Below, in pieces: positions 23,501 to 35,400 of a DNA stretch of 64,000 nucleotides (its first letter is position 1; the number at the start of each line of letters is the position of its first letter). Origin of the DNA: Thunnus maccoyii (taxonomy: Eukaryota > Chordata > Actinopteri > Scombriformes > Scombridae). Position numbers and translations under genes: made by a program. The stretch is from contig NC_056533.1 in the NCBI RefSeq assembly GCF_910596095.1, forward strand, positions 3,342,001 through 3,406,000. The letters are read 5' to 3'. Below the pieces are notes generated by a model, which had not been told where the DNA came from, ran no database searches, and was given only the letters and a program-made list of their open reading frames with translations.

Positions 23501-24589
23501 TCAATACGTGTCTGTATAACTGACACAGAGCTGTTATCAAAACACTTCCGAAAGCGAGAAGCTGTGATGTTGCTGTTCTCTCCGTCACCAGGATTTGTGT
23601 CACATTCTCCATCGCTTCAGATTTGACTGATTGTCTACACAAAATGTTAATTGGTGTGTTTCAGACCCAAAGTCTAGTGCAGGGGCGCATATATTTTAAC
23701 TTCATGGTTGAAATATTATCTTGAAATATTCCCATATTTATGACTTTGTCTTTCTAGTATACAGTACATTGCCAATTATTCTCTTCTCTCTTCCTGTCCA
23801 AACAATATGTGCATCACTTGAGCATATCATTTAGCTGCAAAACTTTCCAAACTGTCATTTTTTTCATTTTGTGTAGAGTTTTTCATGACCACACCGACAC
23901 AGGGCCTGAACTGTTCTGTTTTAGTCTGGAAAAAAGGTGAATCTTTACAAACACAATACAGCAATAATAAAGCAGTCAGTTATACAACGTAACAGCAGAA
24001 CTCTCTAATCCTGCTCATTCATATTTTTAATATTCATATTGGATTAGTCACAGATTTGACTTGACCTTGGTTTTACCTAAACATGGCACATTTGAACTGT
24101 TTACATAGTGTATATTTATTATTAACAGCCCTTTCCTTTGTATTTGTGTATTGCTGTGACTGCTGCTAATGATACGGAGCACTATAGGAGCTTAACTGTG
24201 CTTTTGTAGGCGAAATTTTGCCTTAATTCAGTGATTTCAAACTTGAAATTTATGTCCTTGATAGTATCAATTCTTTTATTTATTTGCAAAAAATCTTCAT
24301 TTAATGTTTCAAAATAAAAAAGCACAAATTCCATGTGGGTGTGTATCAGTTCTTGAGCTATGAACACACTGTCCAAACGTTCAAACTGAAATTCCCTGTT
24401 CACCAGAATAGCAAGCGATCAATAGTGAACACAGCAAGTTTTGAAGTCCCAGCCCCCTGACTAGATGGAACAAATATTCCTGCTTCCCCGAAGAGTTCAA
24501 ACCCAACAGGGAACAGAGTAACAAAATAAAACCCGGCCCAAAAACATATCAATGTGTTTTTCTCTCTCACTACTCTCGTACACACAGAC

Positions 24590-25030
24590 GTGATCCAAAT
24601 AAAGATCTCTTTGCTGAGTTGATCATGGAGAACACCAGGTCCACAGCAGCCTGTTGTCAGGGATTAAGTGGCTGCTATATTTGCCAGAGAAAATCCTGCG
24701 CTCAGTATTGCTTCATATAAGGAGGTGACATTCACCCCGGCTCATACACATGTACAGAGGCTGCGGCAGGCTCTCCACACAGACCAGTAGCCCTTCGACC
24801 TGTGCAAACAATTTGATTTGGACAGGTCAGACCAAATTAAGCATCAGAGCTGATAGCAGCCGCAGTGAAAAGTCAGAGGCCAGGTGTGCAGTGTGTGAGC
24901 CCTGACATTGTTTCTCTAATTGGGTCCATGTTCATTTGATTCACCAGTGAATGTGATGATTCACTGCAACTGTGAGCCAGGTGCTAAAAGCAAAAAATCT
25001 ACACTCAGCCTCCAGTTCAGCATCAGGGAG
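24590..25030. other. Unique block, candidate conserved non-coding element
   Basis: About 440 bp of complex DNA without repeat family, open frame or simple sequence, just downstream (minus-strand sense) of the candidate signal-peptide exon. It would fall in the following intron. A (CATC)n microsatellite adjoins at about 25,084-25,140. A regulatory role is inferred only from position and complexity. Confidence 0.3.
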
Positions 25031-25150
25031 GTGTTTCTAATATCTTGTAGTCAGTAAATCAGGTAAATGTGGTGTCTGGATCTATCCATCCCTCCATCCA
25101 TCCCTGCTTCCATCCATCCATTCATCCATTCATCCATCCATTTGCAGTAC

Positions 25151-25216
25151 CTGTGCAGTGCGAAGCGTGAGAAAGATGAGGACAGCCCTCCACAGGATGA
25201 ATGACATCATCTTCAT
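25151..25216 (-). CDS. Candidate first coding exon with a signal peptide
   Basis: On the minus strand an ATG directly after CCAG opens 22 codons ending in a CAG|GTACTG donor. The product is short, Met-rich and then hydrophobic (FILWRAVLIFLTL), ending in RTAQ, as a cleavable signal peptide would. Together with the CpG-rich donor-bearing stretch at 27.06-27.33 kb it suggests a secreted or membrane protein gene running leftward with a non-coding exon 1. The 'LW...F.TLR' pattern is reminiscent of lectican (aggrecan/versican) leaders, and lecticans sit in the lamin paralogy group, but the following Ig exon is not in this window, so that identity is speculative. Confidence 0.35.
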
Positions 25217-25689
25217 CTGGATTATTGCCCAGGTCAGGGTCTCTTTACAGCTGGGTGAGCCCCAACCTGTGTACAGGAAGTGTGCACTTCAAATTAAAAT
25301 ACATCTGCAGCAGCACAGTGGTTCACTGTGACACCACAGTACAGTGAGCAGTAATGAAACACATAGTTAACAAGGCTGGATTAACCCACTAGTTGGCCCC
25401 TATTGGCCCTGCACCCCCCCTCTGTTTCCGCCACACTCTGTGCACTGTGTTTATATATGGTAGTAATTAGTTTGCGGTACATTTAATATTATATTAACTA
25501 TTTATTAAAATGCATCATGTAAGCCTAATATAAAATAAAATAACAAAGTCTTTAAAGGGCCACTCCACCAATTTTACATAAGAAGCTCAGTTTACTCGAC
25601 ATACAGAGTACAAGTCAGCCTGTGTAAACAGTTATATAATGTCTTCTGTAGCTCCCACAGCTACAGAAGACTGAGGAAAATAACCTCGA

Positions 25690-25875
25690 TGATGTCATAG
25701 TGATGTCATGAATGTTATCTCAACATTGGCTTGGAAGCTATAAATTTATAACACAAACTCTGTTACAAACTGGGGTTGTGGAGTTTGAAAGATGTTGGCG
25801 TTCACCGAGCACGGAGGGTCTAATGAAAGATGCTAATGCTTTATGAGTTGCATTATGGGAAATGTAGGATCCAGA
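25690..25875. repeat. Dispersed repeat, copy 2 (partner at 5.46 kb)
   Basis: Matches 5,460-5,660 in block order, including GATGTCATAGTGATGTC and AAATGTAGGATCCAG. It is preceded by TAAAGGGCCACTCCACCA. It lies in the proposed intron 1 of the minus-strand gene. Confidence 0.6.
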
Positions 25876-27062
25876 GCTCGCCCCATACTAAACACTAAAG
25901 ATGTCGGTCTCTGCCGCATCAATTTTGACCATACCTTTTTAAAATATGTCTCACGCAAGTATGCCCAATTTTATGCAATATCACTCCCTGAAACCCTTAT
26001 AAAACTGGATTTTATCTCAGGGGCCCTCGACAATGTGGGGCCTCAAGATTACATAATAATGCAGGTGTTAGTTTAAGGTCTTTATCATTTCTGTGTATAA
26101 TGAACTTTAGCAGTGCACACAGTATTAACAAACTCAAACTATGCAATTAATGAAATCACCACAATCTAATTACTGTACCACACAGTGAACCAGGAGCCTT
26201 TGAGGGCCCCTGGTGGTCTGGGGCTCTGGGGCGGCTGCCCACTTTGCCTGCTTGGTAATCCTGCCTTTACAAGTTATTTACAATTTGTCAGTGAAAAGCT
26301 AAACATTTTATTGATTTTCTAATATTGTCTTTTTACTTCTGTTGCAAGACAACAGACAAAATATCAACATACATGACTAGATATTCAAAACATGATAATC
26401 AATGAATCATTTATTAATAGGAAAACAAATAGATGTCTACAGTTGTAGATATAAAGATGAGATTGTATACTGACTGTCTGGCTTTTAGACTGTTTTTCAG
26501 GCAAAATCAGCTCTTTCAAAACATCAGTTTGGAGAATTTCCGCTTGTGGCATTTTTCATTATTTTTTGACATTTTATAGATTTAATTATTAATGATTAAT
26601 TTTTAATAATTAATTTATTCAATAATGAAAATAAATGATAGTTATTGATGAAGTCAATTCTAGCCGCCAAAGTCACACAGCAGCCCCTTGAGAACATTAG
26701 AGGAGTACTGCGTTACAGGGGGGGTCTTGTTGGTGTTGAAAGGGAAATTCACCTGCAGGAACACTGTACAGAGCCACAGCGACGGCACGGGGCTGATTTG
26801 GCTTCATGTATTTTTTTTTTTCTTCTTAGCAGTACCATGACGCGTGTGCACAGATCACAGCAAGTTTGTAAGTTTCTAAACGTAAAGCGAAATCTTCCAG
26901 GACTCTGACTCTGTTCACGGCATCATGCGCATCAGCAGCATCAAGACCTGACAAGAGTGAATTTGGCAAATAACTAACGGCAGCAGCTGCAGGTAAACGG
27001 TGCTGCTGCTGCCAGCCTGATGTGTGAGTGTGTGTGTGTTTGGGGAGATATAAACACCTTAC

Positions 27063-27330
27063 CTTCTGCGCTCCCTATGCGCTCATGTGGAGATGCAACA
27101 TCAGTTTATTCTCCAAAAAACAGTCCGATTGTCCTCAAAGCCCCGATCCCCGCCGTCCACAGCGCGAGACAAACACAGAAACGTCCAAAAAGTGAGAAAC
27201 CGACGAGCTGTCAGAGAGATCAACGCGCCGGTACTTTACGTCTCCAGCTCCGAGCGGCGCACAGACCGTCTGCCAGCCTGACACACAACTTGGGACCACA
27301 GTCAAGTTAGACACTGCTATACAACTTCCG
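27063..27330 (-). promoter_or_regulatory. Candidate CpG-rich promoter and non-coding first exon
   Basis: This is the most CpG-rich stretch between the 17-kb array and the lamin promoter. Read on the minus strand, it has a GGGCGGAAGTTG motif (GC box with ETS-like core) near 27,326. It ends in GCGCAGAAG|GTAAGG, a near-consensus splice donor with the exon end at 27,063. The reading frames inside are short, fitting a 5-prime UTR exon. A gene transcribed leftward would share the 4.5-kb interval to the lamin start head to head. Confidence 0.45.
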
Positions 27331-27637
27331 CCCATTACTATCAACGTAAAACAGATACAGAAAAACGCGCTGAAATAACTTAAGTACAACTGGTATGTCT
27401 GCTTTAGTTAGTGTTTGTCTCATCATTTATTCGTGTATTATTTTATTTAAATCTCTTTATAGTTTGTATTGTTTTATTATTTATTTGTCAATTTGTGCCC
27501 TAGTTAGACTATCCACTTGCTTATTTACTTTAGTAGTCCATCAGTCATTCTCTAACCAGAGGCTAACACTGGTAAAAGCTCAGTCAATATGTCCATGTGT
27601 GTCCCCATATGGGTTAAATGTGGACTACATGGGTATA

Positions 27638-27640
<3 letters not shown>

Positions 27641-27696
<56 letters not shown>
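27641..27696 (+). repeat. (TG)28 microsatellite
   Basis: Pure TG dinucleotide run of 56 nt. It generates spurious Val-Cys frames in two phases. Confidence 0.95.
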
Positions 27697-27697
<1 letters not shown>

Positions 27698-27938
27698 AAC
27701 CCTGTCTCCTAGAAATTACATTCATAGTATCCTATGTATCATGGGTCCCATGTAGCAAACTCACATTCCCATATAGCTGAAAAGCGAACTATCAGTGTGC
27801 GTGGGTAACAACACAACAATGCTACTAGAATAGAGGGCTATAGGAAAGTGGCAAATGCCTAATTGACTGCATGATATCAAATCAGATTTTATGTTATTTT
27901 TATGTTTTCTGTCTTACATAATATGTGTTTTAAATCTG

Positions 27939-27971
<33 letters not shown>

Positions 27972-29119
27972 TTTAAATATAGGTAAGTAGGTTGTGACCT
28001 GTTATCAGCCTCTTCATGGGGCCTTTTGGTCAGTATGGGCCCCGCCCTCATATAACTGTTGCACAGATCCTAAAAGGTTATTTGAGGATAAAATGCTGTC
28101 AAAAATCCATCAAGCCTCAGCTTATATCAACTTAATTAATCAAAGTGTAATTTATTCAGTGTAATATTATGTTTGGCTATGAGACAGTAAACATACAGCA
28201 GGAGGTTTCATTGTGTCATTTGAAATGTCAAACTGTAATTATATGTGTGCTTTATGAGCTTTTCAGCTTTGCAGGAAGAATCATTTCACATTCTAGCAAA
28301 GGACTGTAAATTCAAATTAGGCTAACTCTGGAACATACCTTTTAATAAATGTTAATATGTAAAGCATACAACCATTTGTCATCATTGACTAACATTCATG
28401 TGGAAACCAATCTCCCTGATTTTTAAATATATTTTTTATGTGTAGCTCTATAGATTACTGTGTGAATTCCTCACTCACTTTGTGTTGTTCTTTCCAAGGT
28501 GATAAGCATATGCTTTAATTGTGAAGGGTACATCAGTGGGTTTCCGGCACCGCCCTGGTTGTCTCTAGCAGCTTGATGCAGCGCTGCGTAGGCGAGCCTG
28601 ATGACCAACCCCTCTGTCCCATGCAGTGTGGAGGAGCAGAGAGCATATGGAGCAGCAGTCATTTCCATCATATCAATGTAGTTAGTGTGTGTAACATACG
28701 TGCTCTCCGGAGATTCTATTTGATGTTCAGTTTATATGTTCACCTCATATGTCTCCTACATACAATTTCTGTGTTATTAAATATTCATAATATTATACTT
28801 ATACTGTATTTACAGTGGAATATATAAGACCACTGTGATCACACTACTGTCTCAGGGGTCTATGAGAGCCCCAATCCAGGACCCCCGAAAGCTTCAGCTG
28901 TACTGTGTGATATTTGATTTGTGGTAATGTGCTTAATTGTAACTTTGTTTGGAAATATGGGAATATGGACAACTAAAGCACAGTATCAACTGATGTTACC
29001 AGTCTTAAGGTGGATCCTCCTTAATTAAAACACAGTAAACCATCATATTCCAACAATAATGTACAGTTTGAACAGGGAAACCCAGGAGCCAATCTTTGCC
29101 TCACATACCTGCATTTAGG

Positions 29120-29580
29120 TACAATTTTGGACCAATTTTATGCAACTTTATACTTCTATTTCTCTACATTTCAGTTGAAAATATTGTACTTTTTACTTTC
29201 TTTCACATTTATCAAGACGGCTAGTGATAATGTTACAGATGAAGAGTTTACATTATGATCAATGTGATACTAGTTATAAATTATGCTTATAATATTATAG
29301 ATTATAGAATTGTATAAGAAGTAGTTACAACTCCCACTCAAACAGTTACAACATTAAAAACTCTACTTACTTATCAGAGCATCATTATCCAACTTTATAT
29401 AACATTGACTATAACCATTGTGCCAACATAATGACTACTTATATTCAATACTTTTAACATGAATTTTCCTGATATCTTCTGCACTTTTACTGCAGTAAAA
29501 AATTTGACTCAGAACGTTTATTTGTAACATTTTACAGTGTAGTATAAATGCTCTGAATACTTCTTCCACCACTTTTATTT
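29120..29580. repeat. Fragment of the CAGTGGTGGAA hAT family
   Basis: Contains TTGTACTTTTTACT, CTACATTT and near its right end CTTCTTCCACCACTTTTAT, the interior and end motifs of the fish hAT family represented by the intact MITE at 52,371. It is old and truncated. Confidence 0.45.
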
Positions 29581-31699
29581 CCAGAGCATCATTTTGCTAA
29601 AAATACTAAAAATTGTCACCATCTATATCATCATCTCACCAGCAAACTTTCTATGCAAGCCCATTTTGAAGAAACTTACAAGAGAGGTGTACGTGGATGT
29701 TTTAAGATGAAACGCTGACACAGCTGAGGGTTGAAGTCATAGTGAAATGATGTGGTCTGACTGGGTCAGTTTCACATCCAGTAGCCTGGTTTCTGTCAGC
29801 GTCCATCATTCACCTGAGTGCAATACACACACTGTGATTATTCCCATAGTTCAGCCAAACAGAGCTCCCTGCCATCAAGCAGGGGGGATCAAAGGGTGTG
29901 TGTGTAGGCTTACCTCCCACACACACACACACATATACACACCCCAGCACACACACTACCCCGAGGCTTTTATTATGAGGTGAAGAATAGAAGCTGGCAG
30001 TGTATGAAGGGACTGGGTTTGACTTTGACTAATGAGAACATCATAAAGCTTCAGTCAGCCAGCGACCTCAGAGACCTCCGCTGTGCACGACTCAGCTCTG
30101 TGGAGACATACTGTACATCTGCAGGGCTGGATGAATGACTGAAGGGTGCTTTTGAACTCATATACGCTGTATTTCAACTGACTGCATTATTATAGAATTA
30201 CACAGTAGTGTAGAAACGGTATATTTAGTCAGTCAGAAGTTGACAGCAATGCATAGGCAGCCAGACAATATATAATACAGCACATGTATTGCTGATGCCG
30301 CTCAGTCTTTCAAAATGAAATTAAATAAATAACATTTTTTTAAAAAGACCACTAGGCTGTGAGATGGAGGTATGGCGCCCTCTTTCATCCGGACATATTC
30401 AACAACATTCAGAGAGAAATTCAGTCACATATTCTGTAATGGAAATGATCACCTTTATGTTTACAACTTCTCACATTTAACTATTTTTATTTAAAATGTA
30501 TGTCACAATATAAGATGTTATATGAGCTGACGGGGATCCCCTTTTTTATTGAATACATTCGGTTTTTAAAGATAGTATAGCATACTGCCGCATGTGGTCA
30601 TAGGTATAATAAACACACATTTAAAATATATATATATATGTTTAAAAACTCACAGAAACAAACTTTTCCTTTAAATAAAGTCTTGTGATAAGTGACATCA
30701 CCTACCGGCTTGTGGCCAGTCATCTCTATCAGCTGATGTCCTGCAGGAATTTCACTTTCAAGTCAAGTGAAACCCAAATTGACGGAAGTTGTACGATTTT
30801 GCTATCAAACTAAAGTAGTCAGAGTGTGCTATTAAGGAGAACGCCTGTTTATTAGTATTACAGTGGTACTTATGTTAGTTTTATAGAATTGATTAAGTTT
30901 TCCAAATAAATTCAATGATCAATACTAATCTCAGCTCTCACAGGCGGTTGCATCTGTAGCTAAATCAGCTCAAGATGCTGTTGTGAGTTGTGGAATAAGT
31001 GCCATCATATTGCTGCTTCTTTTCTATCATTGGCATATGCATGCTCTTGCATATTCAGTAGGCTAATTTTATTTTTAAGTTGCCTGTTTACTTTTTGTTT
31101 CTTTCTTGATTTCATTCTATTTATCATCATTGAATTTCTCATTTTTATTGTTTGACCTGTCAGACAATGACAATATTAACTTCATTAAAAAAAAAAAAGT
31201 GTGTCCCTTTTGAACCCAGACAGCAGCCTGCAAATAATGATTGTCCAAAAAATGTGGTTATACAGGTTTAGATAGGTATTAATGCTGAATGATATTCCAC
31301 TTTTATTTACCCAAAATACTGTGCAATGTCACCTAAAAGAATTTGTTTCCCATTGTATTTCATGTGTTGTATAGACAACAGATTTTATGGGTAACAAATC
31401 AATATTTTAAGAGTAATCATATACACACCAGAAAAAATGTTTATTATTTTAGGATGGTAGACATACAGCCCATAATGACCGTATAATGTTGCAATATGGA
31501 TATTTTTACACAATAATGTTATAATGTGGTGCAGATTTCTTCTTGAATATTATATTATTTTTACTTTAGTAGTTTGTATTACATCAGATTAAGAACCTCA
31601 TTAATAATAATCCATAATGCTGGTGTTTGGATTAGAGGTAGTTTATGAACAGTCTGTTTACACACCAACACATGTCAATACTTTTATTTTGAAAATCCT

Positions 31700-32040
31700 A
31701 CCCGGAAATACATGGTATCATTTGGCTCGCTTGGCGCCGCACTTCACTTATTCTCAGTGCGTCAAATCTTCAAGTTTGATTGGTTTCAGCTGTGGACGCC
31801 GTTAATGTTGGGAAACGTCCATTTAATAAGTCCTTATGGCCAGATCGGGATTTCCTTCCTCTAGGACTGTTTCTATGTGACTTTTATTTTATTTCAAATA
31901 TTGCTGCATCCGTTGCTTGCGTGCGTTCGGTTAAGTGTACCTTACTGCGGCCCGTCATTTTGTATATTTAAAAATCGTCTAAACCATCAGGATTGTTGTG
32001 GACCGTGCCTGCAGCAGTGCCCACCCGGCCCACAGCTACC
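31700..32040 (+). promoter_or_regulatory. Lamin promoter and 5-prime UTR region
   Basis: CpG density rises here (TTGGCGCCGC near 31,731, GGACGCCG near 31,793) and an inverted CCAAT box, ATTGG, lies at 31,779-31,783. The transcription start is not determinable by eye. No ATG is in frame upstream of the lamin start; an upstream extension of the frame would need a TTG at 31,993. Confidence 0.5.
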
Positions 32041-32435
32041 ATGGCCTCCGCCACCTCCACCCCCGCCGCCTCCAGCAGCCGCGCCAGCCGCTCCGCCAGC
32101 CGCCGCAGCGCAGCCGCCGGCGGCCTCTCAGCATCCAGCACCAGCCCGACCTGCCGGTCCCGCATCCAGGAGAAAGATGAGCTCCGACACCTCAACGACC
32201 GCCTCGCCAACTACATCCAGCGGGTCCAAGAGCTGGAAAGCGAAAGGTCCTCCATGCTTATTCAGCTGGAGGAAAAAGAGGAGTCTAAAAGCCGGGAGAT
32301 GGGCAATGTGCGGCGGCTGTACGAAGAGGAGCTGGCCGACGTCAGAACATCGCTGGACGGCCTGGCCGGGGAGAGGGCCCGTTTGCAGATCGACTATGGA
32401 AATCTGTGCGAGGAGTACAGGAAACTTCAAACCAG
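32041..32435 (+). CDS. lmnl3: Lamin exon 1: head, coil 1A and start of coil 1B
   Basis: Encodes residues 1-131 plus two bases of codon 132. The head has one Ser-Pro mitotic-kinase type site (S35-P36-T37) just before the rod, but the usual SPTR is SPTC. The donor is ACCAG|GTAGCA, and the split Arg codon is completed by the first G of exon 2. This is the most GC-rich stretch of the gene. Confidence 0.9.
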
Positions 32436-35400
32436 GTAGCAGACAAATAGGCCAACTGCAATTCAAAGATGTAACACAAGACTCCGCTCAAAAACCTGCT
32501 TATTTAATGTTACCTTACTTGACGCTCGCACCGGCAGAATATAGATGAAGACATTTAAATTATTGGTTACCCACCGCTGTATAATGCTGGATGCATTCAA
32601 TACTCCAAACGGCAGGTATTTCAGTAACGTTCCCACTTCTATAACCGGTTTACATCCCACTGTCCTCTGTGGCGTTTCTCTACAGTACAGTGTGGGACAA
32701 AACGTTCACATTTCTTTGAATTGTATGTTTGCCGAACTGAGCATTGATCCTTACTATACCGGTGAATCACATTTTACCATCTATATTCCTGTTGGCAGGT
32801 GAGGCAACATTCAATTTACAGTTTCCCGAACCGAGTTTGGTTTGAAAATCTACACTTGTACACTGGGATACATATTTGGGCTTTGTCTCTTATTATCAAA
32901 TTTGTAAAGCACCTGTTGTTACAAAATGTGATGTGCATGAAAACAGTTCATCACACAAGCCTGATTTATAGAGTATAAAATTCCTTAAGAATGGATTTTT
33001 AGTTTGAAAGATGTTAGGAGACGGCAGGTTTATAACAAGGTTTTATTAATCTGCAGTCTTAAACTACACTAAGAGGCTCACAAGTTGTGTGAAACCATGT
33101 ATGTCAGTAAGCAACGTAGTGTTAAACTTGCAGATATTTGAATTAATTTTGGCATGATATGAGTCTTCTTCTATGGTGCACATAATTCTGTTGTCCCTCT
33201 TCAGGAACCAGAAGAAGGAGAGTGATCTGGCGAATGCTTTGGCTCAGTGGAGGAAAGTTGAAGCAGCTCTGAGCTCCAAGGATGCTGAGTACACTAAGCT
33301 ACTGTCAGAGAACAGGACACTGAACGACGACTTCACTGATCTGCAGGGCCAGCTGGAAAATGTATGAAATACAGCCAGACTTACACAGGCGAGAACATAA
33401 AGAGGGCTATCTGGAGACGTGAAGATCCTCTAGTTGTTAAAGCTCCCCAAAGCCCAGATTTGTAGGATTTGCAAGTGTCTGACTTTAGCGACTCCTTGTA
33501 GTATTATTAAAAAGCTGCTCATTGGCTGGCTAGCTAACTGTTGTAGTCCCACCTGGTTACATCAATATATTGGTAAGCTAATATGCAGAGATGACATTAA
33601 AACCTCATTTTAGGAAATACGTTTTTTCACTTTCATTCCGAGTTATCTGAGTGTTCAGCACGGAGCTGGAGTCAAGATATTATTAGCCTAGCTTAGCATA
33701 AATATGGGAAGCAGGGGAAAACTGCAATTTTGTTTATGTCCAAAGCTCAAAAATACATCTGCCAACACCTCTAAAGCTCACTGATTCACATGTATTTTTA
33801 ATCCATACACAAACACACATGTAAAACAACCATTTGTGGCTTTAAGGGGTTTTAATGTGCTGGAGCTATTTCTTGAGTAGCAGTCAGGTGCAGTGACTGT
33901 ACGCAGCTTCCCAGGGTCTTATTGTCACAAAGAGGTTGCCAGATTGGATACATTGTTTTTTTTAGAAATAGTTCCAGCACAGCACTGCTGTTTTTACATT
34001 TCTATTTGAGTACAGATTAAACAATTGTGTTTTACAGGTGTTGGTAGGTGTATTTTTCCCTTTGGATAGAGGCAGGCTAGCTCTTTTCCCCTGCTGTCAG
34101 TCTTTATGCTAAGCTAGGCTAACCCCATCCTGTTGCCAGCTCTGTACTTCACACACAGTCATAAGATTGAAATCAATCATCTCATCTCATCTCTTTGAAA
34201 GAAAGCAGTGGTAAAGAGTTGGTAGTAAAGTGATTGAGTATTAATGTTGTAGATGGTGTCTGTTCCATAAAGCTTCACTGTATGTACTGTGAGTTAAGTG
34301 AAAACATACTTTAAAAGTAGCATTGACAACAGCTGTCAGATTACTGTAGAGTGGTAACTACTGCAGCATGTCCCTCTCAAACTTTAATGACGTAACTGCA
34401 GTTATTGACCAAGTATTGATTACTGCAAAGCAAAAAATGCCAAGCAAAGAGACACATGTAGGGTAATGTGTTCTGATTGTATTGGGTGTTACTGCATGTT
34501 TTCATTGACTGTGTGTGTGTGTCTGACCAGGTAGAGGGCGTACTGGCAGATGCCAAGAACCAGCTGAGCGCTGAGATCCTGAGGAGGGTGGACATGGAGA
34601 ACCAGGTGCAAACACTCAAAGAACAGCTTGAGCTCCACAGGAACATCAGTGAGCAGGTAACACACACACACACACACACACAAAACCCAAAACCCAAAAC
34701 ATGTTCTAAGCTGTTGCCTCAGACTGGCCCTTGCACAACTCACAGGTGTTATTTTTTTTGTAGGAAATCATGGACATCCGGAGCCGACACGAGAGCCGTT
34801 TAGTGGAGTTGGACTCGGGAAGACGACGGGAGTTTGACAGTAAACTGGCCGAGACGATGCAGCAACTCCGCCAGGACCACGAGTCTCAGCTGCAGCAGTA
34901 CAAGGAAGAGATCGACAGGACCTTCAGCTCAAAGGTATAAACACAGAACTTAAGTTGATTCGTTTAAAAAATCTCCAGGTTTAGTGCACTTTTTCTTTTT
35001 TTTTTCAATATGAAGTTTCTGAAAGTTGCACTTTTTCTTTCTGCATTTTAGCTGCAGAACGCCCAACAGGCTGCGTTGGAAAAAAGCAACGTAGTGTCGG
35101 CCGCCAGAGATGAACTGGAGACAACCAAGCACAGAGTGGAGACCCTCAGCTCACAGCTCCAGCAGTACCAGAAAGAGGTAAGTGGAGTCCATAACAACAC
35201 ATGAAGAAGTGTGTTAACAAAACAAGGTCAGCTGTGTAGACAACATAACTCCCCGGTTCCAGACCTCACAGTCCACATGTCGGATAGGTTCCGCAATTCC
35301 AAATGTCAGGTGTTGTAGTTACTGATGTGATCTTGATCTGCTGGTTGGAGAAACTACAGACGGATGACAAGCAAGGATTCAAGTGACACATCTGTACTGG

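Larger units (their letters stand above)
27331..31699. other. Intergenic region between divergent promoters
   Basis: Holds a (TG)28 tract, a 29-nt A run at about 27,941, an hAT-derived fragment (29,120-29,580) and small CA and AT microsatellites. No exon was recognised. Frames seen here are microsatellite or random translations. Confidence 0.5.

Noticed and set aside
31877..32548. 223-codon plus-strand frame, Pro- and Ala-rich
   Set aside because: It overlaps lamin exon 1 in another phase and owes its length to GC-rich codons there; splice sites and family match fix the lamin frame instead.
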